Shown: positions 8,316 to 17,027 of the stretch, piece by piece
Layout: every line of letters starts with the position of its first letter
Position numbering within the stretch: the first letter of the stretch is position 1
Source of the DNA: Lachnospiraceae bacterium
GTDB taxonomy: Bacteria > Bacillota > Clostridia > Lachnospirales > Lachnospiraceae
Length of the DNA: 64,000 bases
Direction: 5' to 3'
NCBI GenBank assembly: GCA_910575255.1
Contig: CAJTEM010000015.1
Location: forward strand, 1 to 64,000
Notes under the pieces: generated by a model
What the model was told of the DNA's origin: nothing
The model's input: the letters and a program-made list of their open reading frames with translations, nothing else
Databases searched by the model: none
Translations under genes and position numbers: made by a program

Positions 8316-9247
8316 AAAAAGAATGTCTTTATACTCTGAAAAAACAGTATCGCGATGATTTGAATATCTATGGCTATCGATTTGGCAGGGGGGAAAAGGC
8401 AGCCTGCATTGTGGGAAGTATCCGGGGCAATGAGGTACAGCAGCTCTACATTTGTTCTCAGCTGGTCAAAGCGCTGAAGCGTCTGGAGGAAAAGGGTGCG
8501 ATTGTCGAAGAAAATGAGATTCTGGTGATCCCTTCTGTGAACCACAGCTCCATGAATATCAGAAAACGCTTCTGGGCTACGGACAATACAGACATCAACC
8601 GGATGTTTCCCGGCTATCATGCAGGGGAGACCACACAGCGGATTGCCGCCGGATTGTTTGAAGCCATTCAGGGATACCATTATGGGATTCAGTTCCCAAG
8701 CTTTTATCTTCCGGGAGATTTTGTCCCTCATGTGCGGATGATGGAAACCGGCTTTCAGAGCCATGACCTGGCGAATCATTTCGGAATGCCCTACGTGGTA
8801 ATCCGCCAGCCGAAGCCGATTGATACCACGACATTGAATTATAACTGGCAGATTTGGAATACGAATGCTTTTTCTCTCTACACCAGTGCTACGGACCGGA
8901 TAGACGAGGATTCCGCCCGAAAGGCAGTTGCCAGTGTGCTGCGCTTCCTGACCAGAATGGGGATTCTGCGTTATACCAGCCACAGCGGCTATCTGGCCAG
9001 TGTGATCCGGGAAGAGGAGTTGACCAATCTGAAGACGGGACAGTCCGGAATCTACCAGCGATACGTGAAACCGGGGGAGGAGATTCACCAGGGGCAGATC
9101 CTGGCATCCGTGATTGATCCGCTGGAGGGAGAAGTCCTTGGCAGAATCGTGTCGCCTGTGGACGGCATCATTTTCTTTGCACACAGTGCGCCGCTGGTGA
9201 TGGAGGGAACCATTATCTTTAAGATCATTGAGCAGCTGCATGAATGA
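8312..9247 (+). CDS. Aspartoacylase-family paralogue with a lost zinc site (probable pseudoenzyme)
   Basis: 311 residues, same length and fold as the preceding protein and aligning along its whole length. The key positions differ: GTHGDE becomes GSIRGNE (His to Arg), the DIH ligand becomes QFP, and the catalytic Glu of VEMG becomes Arg in VVIRQP. The substrate-side motif INRMFPG and the C-terminal beta domain (PGEEIHQGQ, SPVDGIIFF) are kept. It most likely cannot bind zinc in the family manner and may be a non-catalytic partner of the intact paralogue. Last gene of the operon; GGAGGTGATTTCGA precedes its ATG. Confidence 0.8.
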   Translation: MKKECLYTLKKQYRDDLNIYGYRFGRGEKAACIVGSIRGNEVQQLYICSQLVKALKRLEEKGAIVEENEILVIPSVNHSSMNIRKRFWATDNTDINRMFPGYHAGETTQRIAAGLFEAIQGYHYGIQFPSFYLPGDFVPHVRMMETGFQSHDLANHFGMPYVVIRQPKPIDTTTLNYNWQIWNTNAFSLYTSATDRIDEDSARKAVASVLRFLTRMGILRYTSHSGYLASVIREEELTNLKTGQSGIYQRYVKPGEEIHQGQILASVIDPLEGEVLGRIVSPVDGIIFFAHSAPLVMEGTIIFKIIEQLHE

Positions 9248-9405
9248 TCCTGCGGAAAAAATGTCTGGATTGCACGAAAAATGCCGAAAATAACAAGAAA
9301 AGTTTGGGAAAATATGAGAAAACAAAATTAGGGATTCACAGAATGGGAAGGATGTGCTATAATACCACTTGTGACTGACAGATTGTGAGATCTGCAGAGT
9401 GACAT

Positions 9406-9478
<73 letters not shown>

Positions 9479-9488
9479 TTTATGATAA

Positions 9489-9512
9489 GCCGTCCGTTGG
9501 GACGGCTTTTTT
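9489..9512 (+). terminator. Terminator of tRNA-Ala
   Basis: GCCGTCC (9489-9495) pairs with GGACGGC (9500-9506), followed by six T. Confidence 0.88.
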
Positions 9513-9603
9513 CTTCCGCTGGAAAGTTTGTCCTATGGAAGAAAATTTCTTTGGGGTATTCCGAGCTGAAACCTGTCGGCATCCAAAGAACCAACCTGTG
9601 AGC

Positions 9604-9925
9604 CAATGTCAGTTCATATAGGAAAGGGATATTCAGCCTTGGAACGAGGGGAGGGCCGCAGCGGGAAAGGGTCTGCGGATGTTGACTTTACAGAGATTTA
9701 GAAGTCCTTAAATTTCTGAGTTTTGCGTTGAAATGAAAATTCACACTGTTTGAGCGCAGCGAGTTTGTGAATTTTTGTTTCGTTTTTAGCAAAAATCAGA
9801 AATTTTAGGAATTCTTGATCTCGAAACCGGAAACATCCGCAGACCCTTTCCCGCTGCGGCCCTCCCCTTGTTTCAAGGCGTACCTTCTGGAACCCTACCC
9901 CACCCCCGTGAAAAGTACCCAAAAG
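9604..9925 (-). repeat. Palindromic element copy B
   Basis: Reverse-orientation full copy. Outer arms 9637-9683 and 9832-9878 pair at 45 of 47 positions and the two exceptions are G-T wobbles. An inner stem carries AAATGAAAATTCAC against GTGAATTTTTGTTT around the cap, here CTGTTTGAGCGCAGCGAGTT on the plus strand. The left end has AATGTCAGT (9605-9613); the right end carries the boundary module GGCGTACCTTCTGGAACC. Lies between tRNA-Ala and luxS. Confidence 0.85.
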
Positions 9926-9959
9926 CATGTGTTTACCGTAGAATAGGGATATTTTTATA

Positions 9960-9988
9960 TTTACATTTCTACCCGATTTCTATATAAT
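9960..9988 (+). promoter_or_regulatory. luxS promoter
   Basis: TTTACA (9960-9965), 17-bp spacer, TATAAT (9983-9988). Downstream, GTCCGAAATTCGGAC (10024-10038) is a perfect palindrome around one central base in the leader and could be an operator or RNA stem. Confidence 0.7.
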
Positions 9989-10073
9989 AAAACCAGTCTG
10001 TTTTCTGTCCGGATTTTTCGGAAGTCCGAAATTCGGACATTCATCCAAACAAAATCCTGCAAAGAAGGGAGAT

Positions 10074-10559
10074 ATGATGGAGAAAATCACCAGTTTTACG
10101 ATTAATCACTTAAAATTGCTTCCGGGCATCTATGTATCGAGAAAGGATCAGGCAGGGGATACGGTTGTCACGACCTTTGATATTCGTATGACACGGCCCA
10201 ATTATGAGCCGGTTCTGAATACTGCTGAGGTGCATACCATTGAGCACCTGGGCGCCACGTATCTGCGGAACCGGGAGGATATGTCCGGCCAGGTTCTGTA
10301 TTTCGGCCCGATGGGCTGTCGGACCGGGTTTTACCTGCTGCTGACTGGAGATTATCAATCCAGGGATATTGTTCCGCTGATGGTGGATATGTTTACATTT
10401 ATCCGTGATTTTGACGGGGAGGTACCGGGGGCTGCAGCGCGGGATTGCGGCAATTATCTGGATATGAACCTGCCCATGGCCCGGTATGTGGCCGGGAGAT
10501 TTTTGGAGGAGACCCTGCTGGATATCGATGAGACAAGACTGAATTATCCAAAAGACTGA
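10074..10559 (+). CDS. luxS: S-ribosylhomocysteine lyase
   Basis: 161 residues, the family length. Cleaves S-ribosylhomocysteine to homocysteine and DPD, the AI-2 precursor, in the activated methyl cycle; cytoplasmic iron or zinc enzyme. Metal ligands His54 and His58 are in HTIEHL and a third Cys (about 125) in ARDCGNYLDMNL. Two adjacent ATG codons (10074, 10077) are possible starts after GAAGGGAGAT. It has its own promoter and is followed 43 bp later by the sigma-like gene. Confidence 0.96.
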   Translation: MMEKITSFTINHLKLLPGIYVSRKDQAGDTVVTTFDIRMTRPNYEPVLNTAEVHTIEHLGATYLRNREDMSGQVLYFGPMGCRTGFYLLLTGDYQSRDIVPLMVDMFTFIRDFDGEVPGAAARDCGNYLDMNLPMARYVAGRFLEETLLDIDETRLNYPKD

Positions 10560-10602
10560 CAGGATTTTGGAAGAGGCAAGGAATGAAGGAGAGAAGACCA
10601 CA

Positions 10603-11124
10603 ATGCATGATGATGTCTATCAGATGTATCTGGAAGAGGTGAAGAGAATTCCGATCTGCACTCCGGAGGAAGAACAAGGGCTTCCCGGGCTGGCGAGAGC
10701 CGGAGACCAGGCAGCAAGGCAACGGCTGCTGGAGGGAATGCTGTATTATGTGATAGAGCTGGCAGGAGAATACAAAAACAGTGGCCTGGCAATGGGCGAT
10801 TTGGTGCAGGAAGCGAACCTGGCACTGCTGCTTGCCTTGGACGAAGACAGGGGAGGGGCATTTCGGGAGCAGGTACGGATTCTGGCTGACGGGCGGATCC
10901 AGGAGGCGCTTCGGTTACAGAAGCAGGAAAAGCAGGCAGAAGAAGAGATTGCTGCCCGGGTCAATGTGCTGAAAGACATCTCCAAAATGATGGCGGATGA
11001 GCTGGGACGGGAAGCTACCGTAGAGGAGCTGGCAGAGAAAATGAAAATGAGTGTCGAAGAAATCAAGGAGATTATGAAGGTGACTCTGGATGCAATGAGT
11101 GTGGAACCGAGCATAGGCTTCTGA
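10603..11124 (+). CDS. Reduced sigma-70-like protein without region 4
   Basis: 173 residues. Region 1.2/2.1-like sequence (YQMYLEEVKRIPICTPEEE, residues 5-23; LGRDLVQEAN equivalent AMGDLVQEANLALLLAL near 65-82) and a region 3-like helix-turn-helix (GREATVEELAEKMKMSVEEI near 132-152) match primary-type sigma factors. The stretch that should hold regions 2.3-2.4 (aromatic FSTYATWWIRQ-type) is shortened and reads AFREQVRILADGRIQEAL, and region 4 is absent. It may bind RNA polymerase core without promoter recognition, or be decaying; function unknown. Start at 10603 chosen for GAAGGAGAG 10 bases upstream. Confidence 0.7.
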   Translation: MHDDVYQMYLEEVKRIPICTPEEEQGLPGLARAGDQAARQRLLEGMLYYVIELAGEYKNSGLAMGDLVQEANLALLLALDEDRGGAFREQVRILADGRIQEALRLQKQEKQAEEEIAARVNVLKDISKMMADELGREATVEELAEKMKMSVEEIKEIMKVTLDAMSVEPSIGF

Positions 11125-11146
11125 TTGAGAAAGGGAGGAAAAGAAG

Positions 11147-11953
11147 GTGGAGTTTTCCTATAAGTTTGGTTTTATCGGCGCCGGGAATATGGGATTTGCC
11201 ATTATGAAGGGTCTGTGTCAGAGCTTTGCCCCGGAACAGATCACTTTTTATGAGAGGAATGCACAGCGGGCAGAGGATGTGTCGGCACGCACCGGAATTG
11301 CCGCAGCAGAAAGCGGCATTGCCTGTGCCTTGGCTTCGGAAGTAGTCATTCTGGCAGTAAAACCGCAGCAGCTGGCGAATGTTGTGCCGCAGATCCGGGA
11401 AGGGATTTCCGGACAGCAGATTCTGATTTCGATTGCGCCGGGAGTATCGGTGAGTGAGCTGAAAGAGTGGTTCGGATCGGACTGCAGGGTGGTACGTGCC
11501 ATGCCCAATACTCCGGCGCTGGTGGGAGAGGGGATGACCGGGGTTTGTTATGATGAAAAGCTCTTTTCAAAAGCCGAACAGGACATGATTCAAAGCTTTT
11601 TCGAGTCCTTCGGGCGAATGGCTTTCGTGGAGGAAAAACTGATCGATGCCGTGGTATGCGTCAGCGGCAGTTCCCCGGCCTATGTCTATCTGTTTATGGA
11701 GGCGCTGGCAGACAGCGGAGTGAGATATGGCTTGCCCAGGGATATGGCCTATGAGATGGCGGCTCAGGCAGTCCTGGGAAGCGCCAGGATGCTTTTGGAG
11801 ACAGGGGAGCATCCGGGATTGCTGAAGGATCGGGTCTGTTCACCGGGAGGAACTACGATTGCGGCAGTAGCTGCTCTGGAAGAGTACGGGCTGCGCAATG
11901 CGGTGATGAAAGCATGTGATGCCTGCTATCAGAAGTGCGGGAATATCCGATAG
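11147..11953 (+). CDS. proC: Pyrroline-5-carboxylate reductase
   Basis: 268 residues. Last step of proline synthesis, reduction of P5C with NAD(P)H. N-terminal Rossmann motif FIGAGNMGFAIMKG, then VILAVKPQQ, and the C-terminal dimerisation domain signature LKDRVCSPGGTTIAAVAALEEYGLR split around residue 230-252. GTG start at 11147 follows GGGAGGAAAAGAAG; an ATG at 11189 would cut the Rossmann fold. Lies 22 bp after the sigma-like gene. Confidence 0.95.
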   Translation: MEFSYKFGFIGAGNMGFAIMKGLCQSFAPEQITFYERNAQRAEDVSARTGIAAAESGIACALASEVVILAVKPQQLANVVPQIREGISGQQILISIAPGVSVSELKEWFGSDCRVVRAMPNTPALVGEGMTGVCYDEKLFSKAEQDMIQSFFESFGRMAFVEEKLIDAVVCVSGSSPAYVYLFMEALADSGVRYGLPRDMAYEMAAQAVLGSARMLLETGEHPGLLKDRVCSPGGTTIAAVAALEEYGLRNAVMKACDACYQKCGNIR

Positions 11954-12021
11954 CGAAGGGGGAAGCTGCCCAAAAAAGGTAACCGGGCAAAAGCAGAGAG
12001 AAAGGAAGACAGGAAAGAGCA

Positions 12022-12600
12022 ATGGAAAAGACGGAAATCAACGGACAAAAAAATAAAAAAGCAGTGGATCCGGTGATTCGCATGGATCGACAGCTCAAAT
12101 ATACAGGGGCAATTTTAAAAATTTACGAGGACACAGTGATTGCTAACGGACATGAAGCCCACTGGGATTTCATTCATCATGACGGTGCGGCGGCAGTTGT
12201 GCCGGTTACGGATGACGGGAAGCTTTTGATGGTACGTCAATTCCGCAATGCACTGAACCGCGAGACGCTGGAGATTCCAGCCGGAAAGCTGGATGATCCC
12301 AATGAGCCGAAGATCGAGTGCGCTTACCGGGAGCTGGAAGAGGAGACCGGATATCGCTGTGAGAAGCTGGAATATCTGATGAGCATGAATACTACCGTGG
12401 CATTTTGCGACGAGGCGATTGATATCTTTGTGGCACGGAATCTGATCCCTTCCCATCAGCATCTGGACGAGGATGAAGTGATCTTTGTGGAGGAGTGGGA
12501 CATAGCTGATCTGGAGGAGCTGATCTATTCCGGCAAGATGACGGATGCCAAGACCGTGGCGGCGATTCTGGCCTATGCCCGCAAATACAAAAACGACTGA
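12022..12600 (+). CDS. nudF: ADP-ribose pyrophosphatase, Nudix family
   Basis: 192 residues. Hydrolyses ADP-ribose to AMP and ribose 5-phosphate. The Nudix box is complete: G at AGKLDDPNE followed by RELEEETGY (residues about 90-115). Start has AGGAAAGAGC upstream. Followed by a SpoIIM-like gene and xerD, the same order as in Bacillus subtilis (nudF, spoIIM, xerD), which supports the assignment of all three. Confidence 0.9.
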   Translation: MEKTEINGQKNKKAVDPVIRMDRQLKYTGAILKIYEDTVIANGHEAHWDFIHHDGAAAVVPVTDDGKLLMVRQFRNALNRETLEIPAGKLDDPNEPKIECAYRELEEETGYRCEKLEYLMSMNTTVAFCDEAIDIFVARNLIPSHQHLDEDEVIFVEEWDIADLEELIYSGKMTDAKTVAAILAYARKYKND

Positions 12601-12683
12601 CCATATCAGGACGGGATTCTGTCAGTACAATAGTCATATCTGCCCCGGATTTTGCGTAAACTAGAAGAAAACGGTGACCGGGC

Positions 12684-13211
12684 ATGAGAAGAAGAAATCA
12701 GGGGATTTACCTGTTGTTTTGGATTGGCACAGGCATGCTTTTGGCGACGGTTCTTGCGAACCGGGTATTTGCCTCAGGACTGGTGGATTATCGGATTCTG
12801 TATCAGTATCTGCAGCAGGGCTGGCAGAATATGATTGCGAAAGACTGGAAATGCATTATGAGGATACTTCTGATCCGTTTCGTACAGACTCTGGCTGTTG
12901 AGCTTTTGTGCAGGAATCGTCTTCATCGCATGCTGGTACCGCTGATTCTGATCTGGGCAGGGGTCTCTGTCGGCTTTTCGATGGTGCTGATGACCTGGTA
13001 TCAGGGGATGTTCGGACTGGTTGTTTTTCTGGTTTCTAATTTTCCCCATCAGCTTTTCTACGGCACAGCCTGGGGGATCCTGATCTTTAAATGCCTGTCC
13101 GGCTACGAGGCCCGAAAACACCGCTTTTGGGGAGCAGTAGCCGCACTTTTATTGTTCGGCGTTTTGATGGAAGTGCATGTGAATGCTATATTTCTTTCCT
13201 GGCTCTTTTAG
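12684..13211 (+). CDS. SpoIIM-like membrane protein (stage II sporulation protein M family)
   Basis: 175 residues, with about five hydrophobic segments (near 8-28, 62-75, 85-110, 112-135, 150-170) and basic first residues MRRRNQG. SpoIIM is part of the DMP peptidoglycan-remodelling complex that drives engulfment. Sequence motifs are weak, so the assignment rests on topology, size and position between nudF and xerD as in Bacillus. Upstream ribosome site is poor (ACGGTGACCGGGC). It could be another small integral membrane protein. Confidence 0.6.
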   Translation: MRRRNQGIYLLFWIGTGMLLATVLANRVFASGLVDYRILYQYLQQGWQNMIAKDWKCIMRILLIRFVQTLAVELLCRNRLHRMLVPLILIWAGVSVGFSMVLMTWYQGMFGLVVFLVSNFPHQLFYGTAWGILIFKCLSGYEARKHRFWGAVAALLLFGVLMEVHVNAIFLSWLF

Positions 13212-13294
13212 CTGACCGGGAAAATACTATTGGATTTTGACTGGAAATGGGATATAATGGTACAATATGATTCAAAAAAGGGGGGACAGGGGTA

Positions 13295-14161
13295 ATGCAG
13301 GCGGCGATCGAGGAATTTACAGATTATCTGGAGAATATTAAAAAGGCATCCAGAAATACGATTCTTTCTTATCGACGGGATCTGCTGCAGCTTGCCGCTT
13401 ATCTGGAGAGCCAGGGGATTACAGAGCCGGCAAGGGTGACCCGGACGAGCCTGAACTCCTTTATTCTTCATCTGGAGAATGAAGGGAAGGCGGCATCGAG
13501 CATATCCCGAATGACAGCTTCCATCAAAGCATTCTTTCATCATGAGGTCAGCAGACAGAAGCTGCGCCGGGATCCGTCAGAGGCGTTAAAGCCGCCGAAA
13601 ATCGAGAAAAAACCACCAATGATTCTGACGGTGGAGGAGGTAGAGCGTTTTTTGCACCAGCCGGACGGAGGAACTCCCAAGGAGCTTCGGGATAAGGCTA
13701 TGCTGGAGCTTTTATATGCGACAGGAATCCGGGTTTCGGAGCTGGTGAGTCTTCAGATTTCTGATGTGAATCTGCAGGTAGGATTTATTATCTGCCGGGA
13801 CGGGCAGAAGGAACGGGTGATCCCGTTTGGGAGGACCGCGGGCCAGGCGCTGCGCGAATATATGAATCAAGCCAGATCTCAGCTGACACGGGACAGCGAA
13901 ATCCCATGGCTGTTTACGAACTGCAACGGGAAACCGATGTCCAGGCAGGGCTTCTGGAAGCTTGTAAAATACTACGGAGAAAAGGCAGGCATTCAGGCTG
14001 ATATCACACCCCATTCTCTGCGCCATTCGTTTGCCGTACACCTGATCCGCGGCGGAGCGGATCTGCAGGTGGTAAAGGCAATGCTCGGCCATGCGGATCT
14101 GGCAACCACCCAGATGTATATCAATTACATGCAAAAGGACGCCATGCGTCTGGTACAATAG
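13295..14161 (+). CDS. xerD: Tyrosine recombinase XerD-like
   Basis: 288 residues. Resolves chromosome dimers at dif together with XerC. N-terminal SAM-like core-binding domain (residues 1-90) and catalytic domain with Arg in YATGIRVSEL (near 146), HSLRHSFA (near 239-246), LGHAD (near 263) and the tyrosine in TTQMYINYMQ (near 275). Preceded by GGGGGACAGGGGTA. Position after nudF and the SpoIIM-like gene agrees with xerD. No cognate mobile element is present, so it is a housekeeping recombinase. Confidence 0.88.
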   Translation: MQAAIEEFTDYLENIKKASRNTILSYRRDLLQLAAYLESQGITEPARVTRTSLNSFILHLENEGKAASSISRMTASIKAFFHHEVSRQKLRRDPSEALKPPKIEKKPPMILTVEEVERFLHQPDGGTPKELRDKAMLELLYATGIRVSELVSLQISDVNLQVGFIICRDGQKERVIPFGRTAGQALREYMNQARSQLTRDSEIPWLFTNCNGKPMSRQGFWKLVKYYGEKAGIQADITPHSLRHSFAVHLIRGGADLQVVKAMLGHADLATTQMYINYMQKDAMRLVQ

Positions 14162-14196
14162 ATCATTGTTGTAAAGGGAAAGGAACCCCGGATAAT

Positions 14197-16227
14197 ATGG
14201 GAAAATCATTATACATTGCCGAGAAGCCCAGTGTGGCGCAGCAGTTTGCGGCGGCATTGAAGCTTTCCGGCAGACGCTCGGACGGCTATATAGAGTCAGA
14301 CACTGCGATCGTGACCTGGTGTGTGGGGCATCTGGTTACGATGAGCTATCCGGAGGCCTATGATCCGAAGTATAAAAGATGGAGTCTGCAGACCCTTCCC
14401 TTTTTGCCGAAAGAATTTAAATATCAGGTGATTGAGGGAGTTGCCAAGCAGTTTAAGATTGTCCGGGAACTGCTGAACCGGCAGGATGTGGAGACAATTT
14501 ATATCTGTACGGACTCCGGACGGGAGGGAGAATATATCTATCGTCTGGTGGATCAGATGGCAGGCGTAAAAGGAAAAACGCGAAAGAGAGTGTGGATTGA
14601 TTCCCAGACCGAGGAGGAGATTCTGCGCGGCATTCAGAGTGCAAAGGACTGGGCAGATTATGACAATCTGGCGGCATCTGCGTATCTGCGGGCCAAGGAG
14701 GACTATCTGATGGGAATCAATTTTTCCCGTCTTCTGACACTCAAATACGGGCCGGTGATTTCCGGATATATGAAGACCGAACGCACCGTGCTTTCGGTGG
14801 GCCGGGTGATGACATGTGTGTTGGGCATGGCAGTGAGAAGAGAGCGGGAGATCCGTGAATTTGTCAAAACACCCTTTTACCGGGTGATTGGTGACTTTGA
14901 GGCAGGCGGCATGCATTTTGACGGGGAATGGAGGAGTGCAGAGGGCTCCCGTTATTTTCAGTCTCCGGTTCTTTACAAGGAGAATGGATTTCGTGAGCGA
15001 AAGACAGCGGAAGCCTTGATCCATGAGCTGCAGCAGAAGGAACCGCTGATGGCAGTTCTGCAGAAGGTGGAAAAGAAAAAAGAGACGAAAAACCCGCCGC
15101 TTCTTTATAACCTGGCTGAGCTTCAGAACGACTGTTCCCGGATTTTTAAGATCAGCCCGGATCAGACTCTTCAGATTGTGCAGGATTTGTATGAAAAAAA
15201 GCTGGTTACCTATCCCCGTACGGATGCCCGGGTGTTATCCACGGCGGTAGCGAAGGAGATCCATAAGAATATCGGCGGCCTGCGCAGTTATGAGCCGGTG
15301 AGGGTCTTTGCAGAGGAGATTCTCACTCAGGGATCCTTTCGGGGGATAGCAAAGACACGCTATGTCAACGATAAGCAGATTACGGATCACTATGCGATTA
15401 TCCCGACCGGGCAGGGCTTCGGTGCGCTTAAGAGTCTGGCGCCGCTGACACTTAAGGTTTTTGAACGGATTGCAAGACGTTTCTTAAGCATTTTTTATCC
15501 GGCTGCCATTTACCAGAGATATTCTCTGGAACTGGTGGCAGATCGGGAGCATTTCTTTGCCGGATTTCGGGTGTTGAAGGAAAACGGATATCGGAAAGTG
15601 GCGGAGGCAGAGGCTTCTCAAAAGAAAAGGGAAGAACCGGAGAAAGAGGATTCCGAGCTGAATCAGAAGGAACAGGAAAATCCGGCTTTTATTGCCATGC
15701 TGGAGACTTTGAAAAAAGGTATGAATTTGCCGGTTGCCGGACTGACGATCAAGGAGGGGGAGACCTCTCCGCCGAAGCGCTATTCTTCCGGCTCCATGAT
15801 TCTGGCAATGGAGAATGCCGGGCAGTTGATCGAGGATGAGGAGCTGCGGGCACAGATCAAGGGAAGCGGGATCGGCACCAGTGCGACGCGGGCAGAGATT
15901 CTGAAAAAACTGGTCAGCATTCAATATCTGGCATTGAACGGCAAAACACAGATCATTACGCCGACTCTGTTGGGAGAGTTGATCTATGAGGTGGTGAATG
16001 CCTCGATCCGCCAGCTTTTGAATCCGGAACTGACAGCCAGCTGGGAGAAAGGATTGACCTATGTGGCGGAAGGGACGATCACACCAGAGGAGTACATGCA
16101 GAAGCTGGAGAGCTTTGTGGCAGGGCGGACCTATGGGGTATTGAAGCTGAATAATCAGTATCAGCTTCGGGAATATTTCGAGAATTTGGGCAGAAATTAT
16201 CAGAAGCGGACGACCTCCGGAAAGTAA
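14197..16227 (+). CDS. topB: DNA topoisomerase III
   Basis: 676 residues, type IA topoisomerase that relaxes and decatenates DNA through a 5'-phosphotyrosine. TOPRIM domain at the N-terminus (YIAEKPSVAQQFA, then CTDSGREGEYIYR), active tyrosine 339 in VTYPRTDAR, and GSGIGTSATRAEIL near residue 560. No C-terminal zinc ribbon is visible. A charged insert (EEPEKEDSELNQKEQE) around 475-495 looks like a flexible loop. It follows xerD after 35 bp; a shorter paralogue type (TopB) rather than TopA is judged from length and motifs. Confidence 0.93.
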   Translation: MGKSLYIAEKPSVAQQFAAALKLSGRRSDGYIESDTAIVTWCVGHLVTMSYPEAYDPKYKRWSLQTLPFLPKEFKYQVIEGVAKQFKIVRELLNRQDVETIYICTDSGREGEYIYRLVDQMAGVKGKTRKRVWIDSQTEEEILRGIQSAKDWADYDNLAASAYLRAKEDYLMGINFSRLLTLKYGPVISGYMKTERTVLSVGRVMTCVLGMAVRREREIREFVKTPFYRVIGDFEAGGMHFDGEWRSAEGSRYFQSPVLYKENGFRERKTAEALIHELQQKEPLMAVLQKVEKKKETKNPPLLYNLAELQNDCSRIFKISPDQTLQIVQDLYEKKLVTYPRTDARVLSTAVAKEIHKNIGGLRSYEPVRVFAEEILTQGSFRGIAKTRYVNDKQITDHYAIIPTGQGFGALKSLAPLTLKVFERIARRFLSIFYPAAIYQRYSLELVADREHFFAGFRVLKENGYRKVAEAEASQKKREEPEKEDSELNQKEQENPAFIAMLETLKKGMNLPVAGLTIKEGETSPPKRYSSGSMILAMENAGQLIEDEELRAQIKGSGIGTSATRAEILKKLVSIQYLALNGKTQIITPTLLGELIYEVVNASIRQLLNPELTASWEKGLTYVAEGTITPEEYMQKLESFVAGRTYGVLKLNNQYQLREYFENLGRNYQKRTTSGK

Positions 16228-16247
16228 AGGAAAAGGAGATTATAATT

Positions 16248-16919
16248 ATGAAAAAGAATGAAACCCGGATCACAGAGCTGTATAATCTGGAGCATACGAT
16301 GGCAAAGGAACTGATGGAAGAATTTGAATATCCCTGGGAGGTGCTTCCGAATATCGGAGATTATGTCAGAAAGCTGGGGGAGTCTCTGCCAAAAAGCGAG
16401 TATGACCATCCGATGGAAGGAATCTGGATTCACAAGACTGCCCGGGTAGCACCGACGGCAGGGATTATCGGGCCGGTGATCATCGGGCCGGCAGCAGAGA
16501 TCCGCCATTGTGCCTTTATCCGCGGGAAGGTGATCATCGGAGCCAATGCAGTGGTGGGCAATTCCACGGAGCTTAAGAATGTCATCTTGTTTGATTCTGT
16601 GCAGGTTCCGCACTATAATTATGTGGGGGATTCTATTCTTGGCTATCAGGCACATATGGGAGCAGGCTCAATTACCTCGAACGTAAAGTCCGATAAGCAG
16701 CTGGTAAAAGTTCACTGTGAGGACGGAGACATAGAGACCGGCATGAAAAAATTCGGCGCCATGATCGGAGATCAGGTGGAGGTGGGATGCGGTTCTGTAC
16801 TGAATCCGGGAACCGTGATCGGCAGGCATACCAATATTTATCCTCTGTCCAGTGTGCGCCGATGTGTGGACGCTGATTCCATCTATAAAAATCAGGGTGA
16901 GATCGCCAAAAAGCAGTGA
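16248..16919 (+). CDS. Left-handed beta-helix (hexapeptide) acyl- or nucleotidyltransferase-like protein
   Basis: 223 residues. Residues about 60-205 carry hexapeptide repeats typical of the LbH fold (VAPTAGIIGPVIIGPAAEI, VIIGANAVVGNS, VGCGSVLNPGTVIGRH). It resembles the C-terminal acetyltransferase half of GlmU-type proteins and stand-alone UDP-GlcNAc pyrophosphorylase-related proteins without the nucleotidyltransferase domain. Substrate not known. Begins 20 bp after topB with AAGGAGATTATAATT before its ATG. Confidence 0.8.
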   Translation: MKKNETRITELYNLEHTMAKELMEEFEYPWEVLPNIGDYVRKLGESLPKSEYDHPMEGIWIHKTARVAPTAGIIGPVIIGPAAEIRHCAFIRGKVIIGANAVVGNSTELKNVILFDSVQVPHYNYVGDSILGYQAHMGAGSITSNVKSDKQLVKVHCEDGDIETGMKKFGAMIGDQVEVGCGSVLNPGTVIGRHTNIYPLSSVRRCVDADSIYKNQGEIAKKQ

Positions 16920-16934
16920 TCTCGCCAATAATAA

Positions 16935-16957
16935 AGAATCCTGCTTTGCAGGATTCT
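16935..16957 (+). terminator. Hairpin after the hexapeptide protein gene
   Basis: GAATCCTGC (16936-16944) and GCAGGATTC (16948-16956) pair perfectly around TTT. There is no long T tract, so it may be a weak terminator or RNA-stabilising stem. Confidence 0.5.
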
Positions 16958-16964
16958 CCGTCTG

Positions 16965-17015
16965 ATACAAAAAAGTCCCTGCCTTCCCAGGTATCTTCGG
17001 AAAGACAGGGACTTT
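16965..17015 (-). terminator. Terminator of upp
   Basis: Read on the minus strand, AAAGTCCCTGTCTTTCC pairs with GGAAGGCAGGGACTTT and runs into six T (complement of 16969-16974). Confidence 0.8.
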
Positions 17016-17027
17016 CGTATGAATGAT

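Noticed and set aside
8075-9325. 416-codon frame on the minus strand
   Set aside because: Antisense to the two aspartoacylase-like genes; no family motifs and no ribosome site.
9604-9925. Reading the palindromic elements as intrinsic terminators only
   Set aside because: The arms are far longer than a terminator, several copies lie upstream of promoters rather than after genes, and there is no consistent T tract.
13295-14161. Integrase of a mobile element
   Set aside because: Context nudF, SpoIIM-like, xerD and the absence of attachment sites or cargo genes point to the housekeeping XerD.
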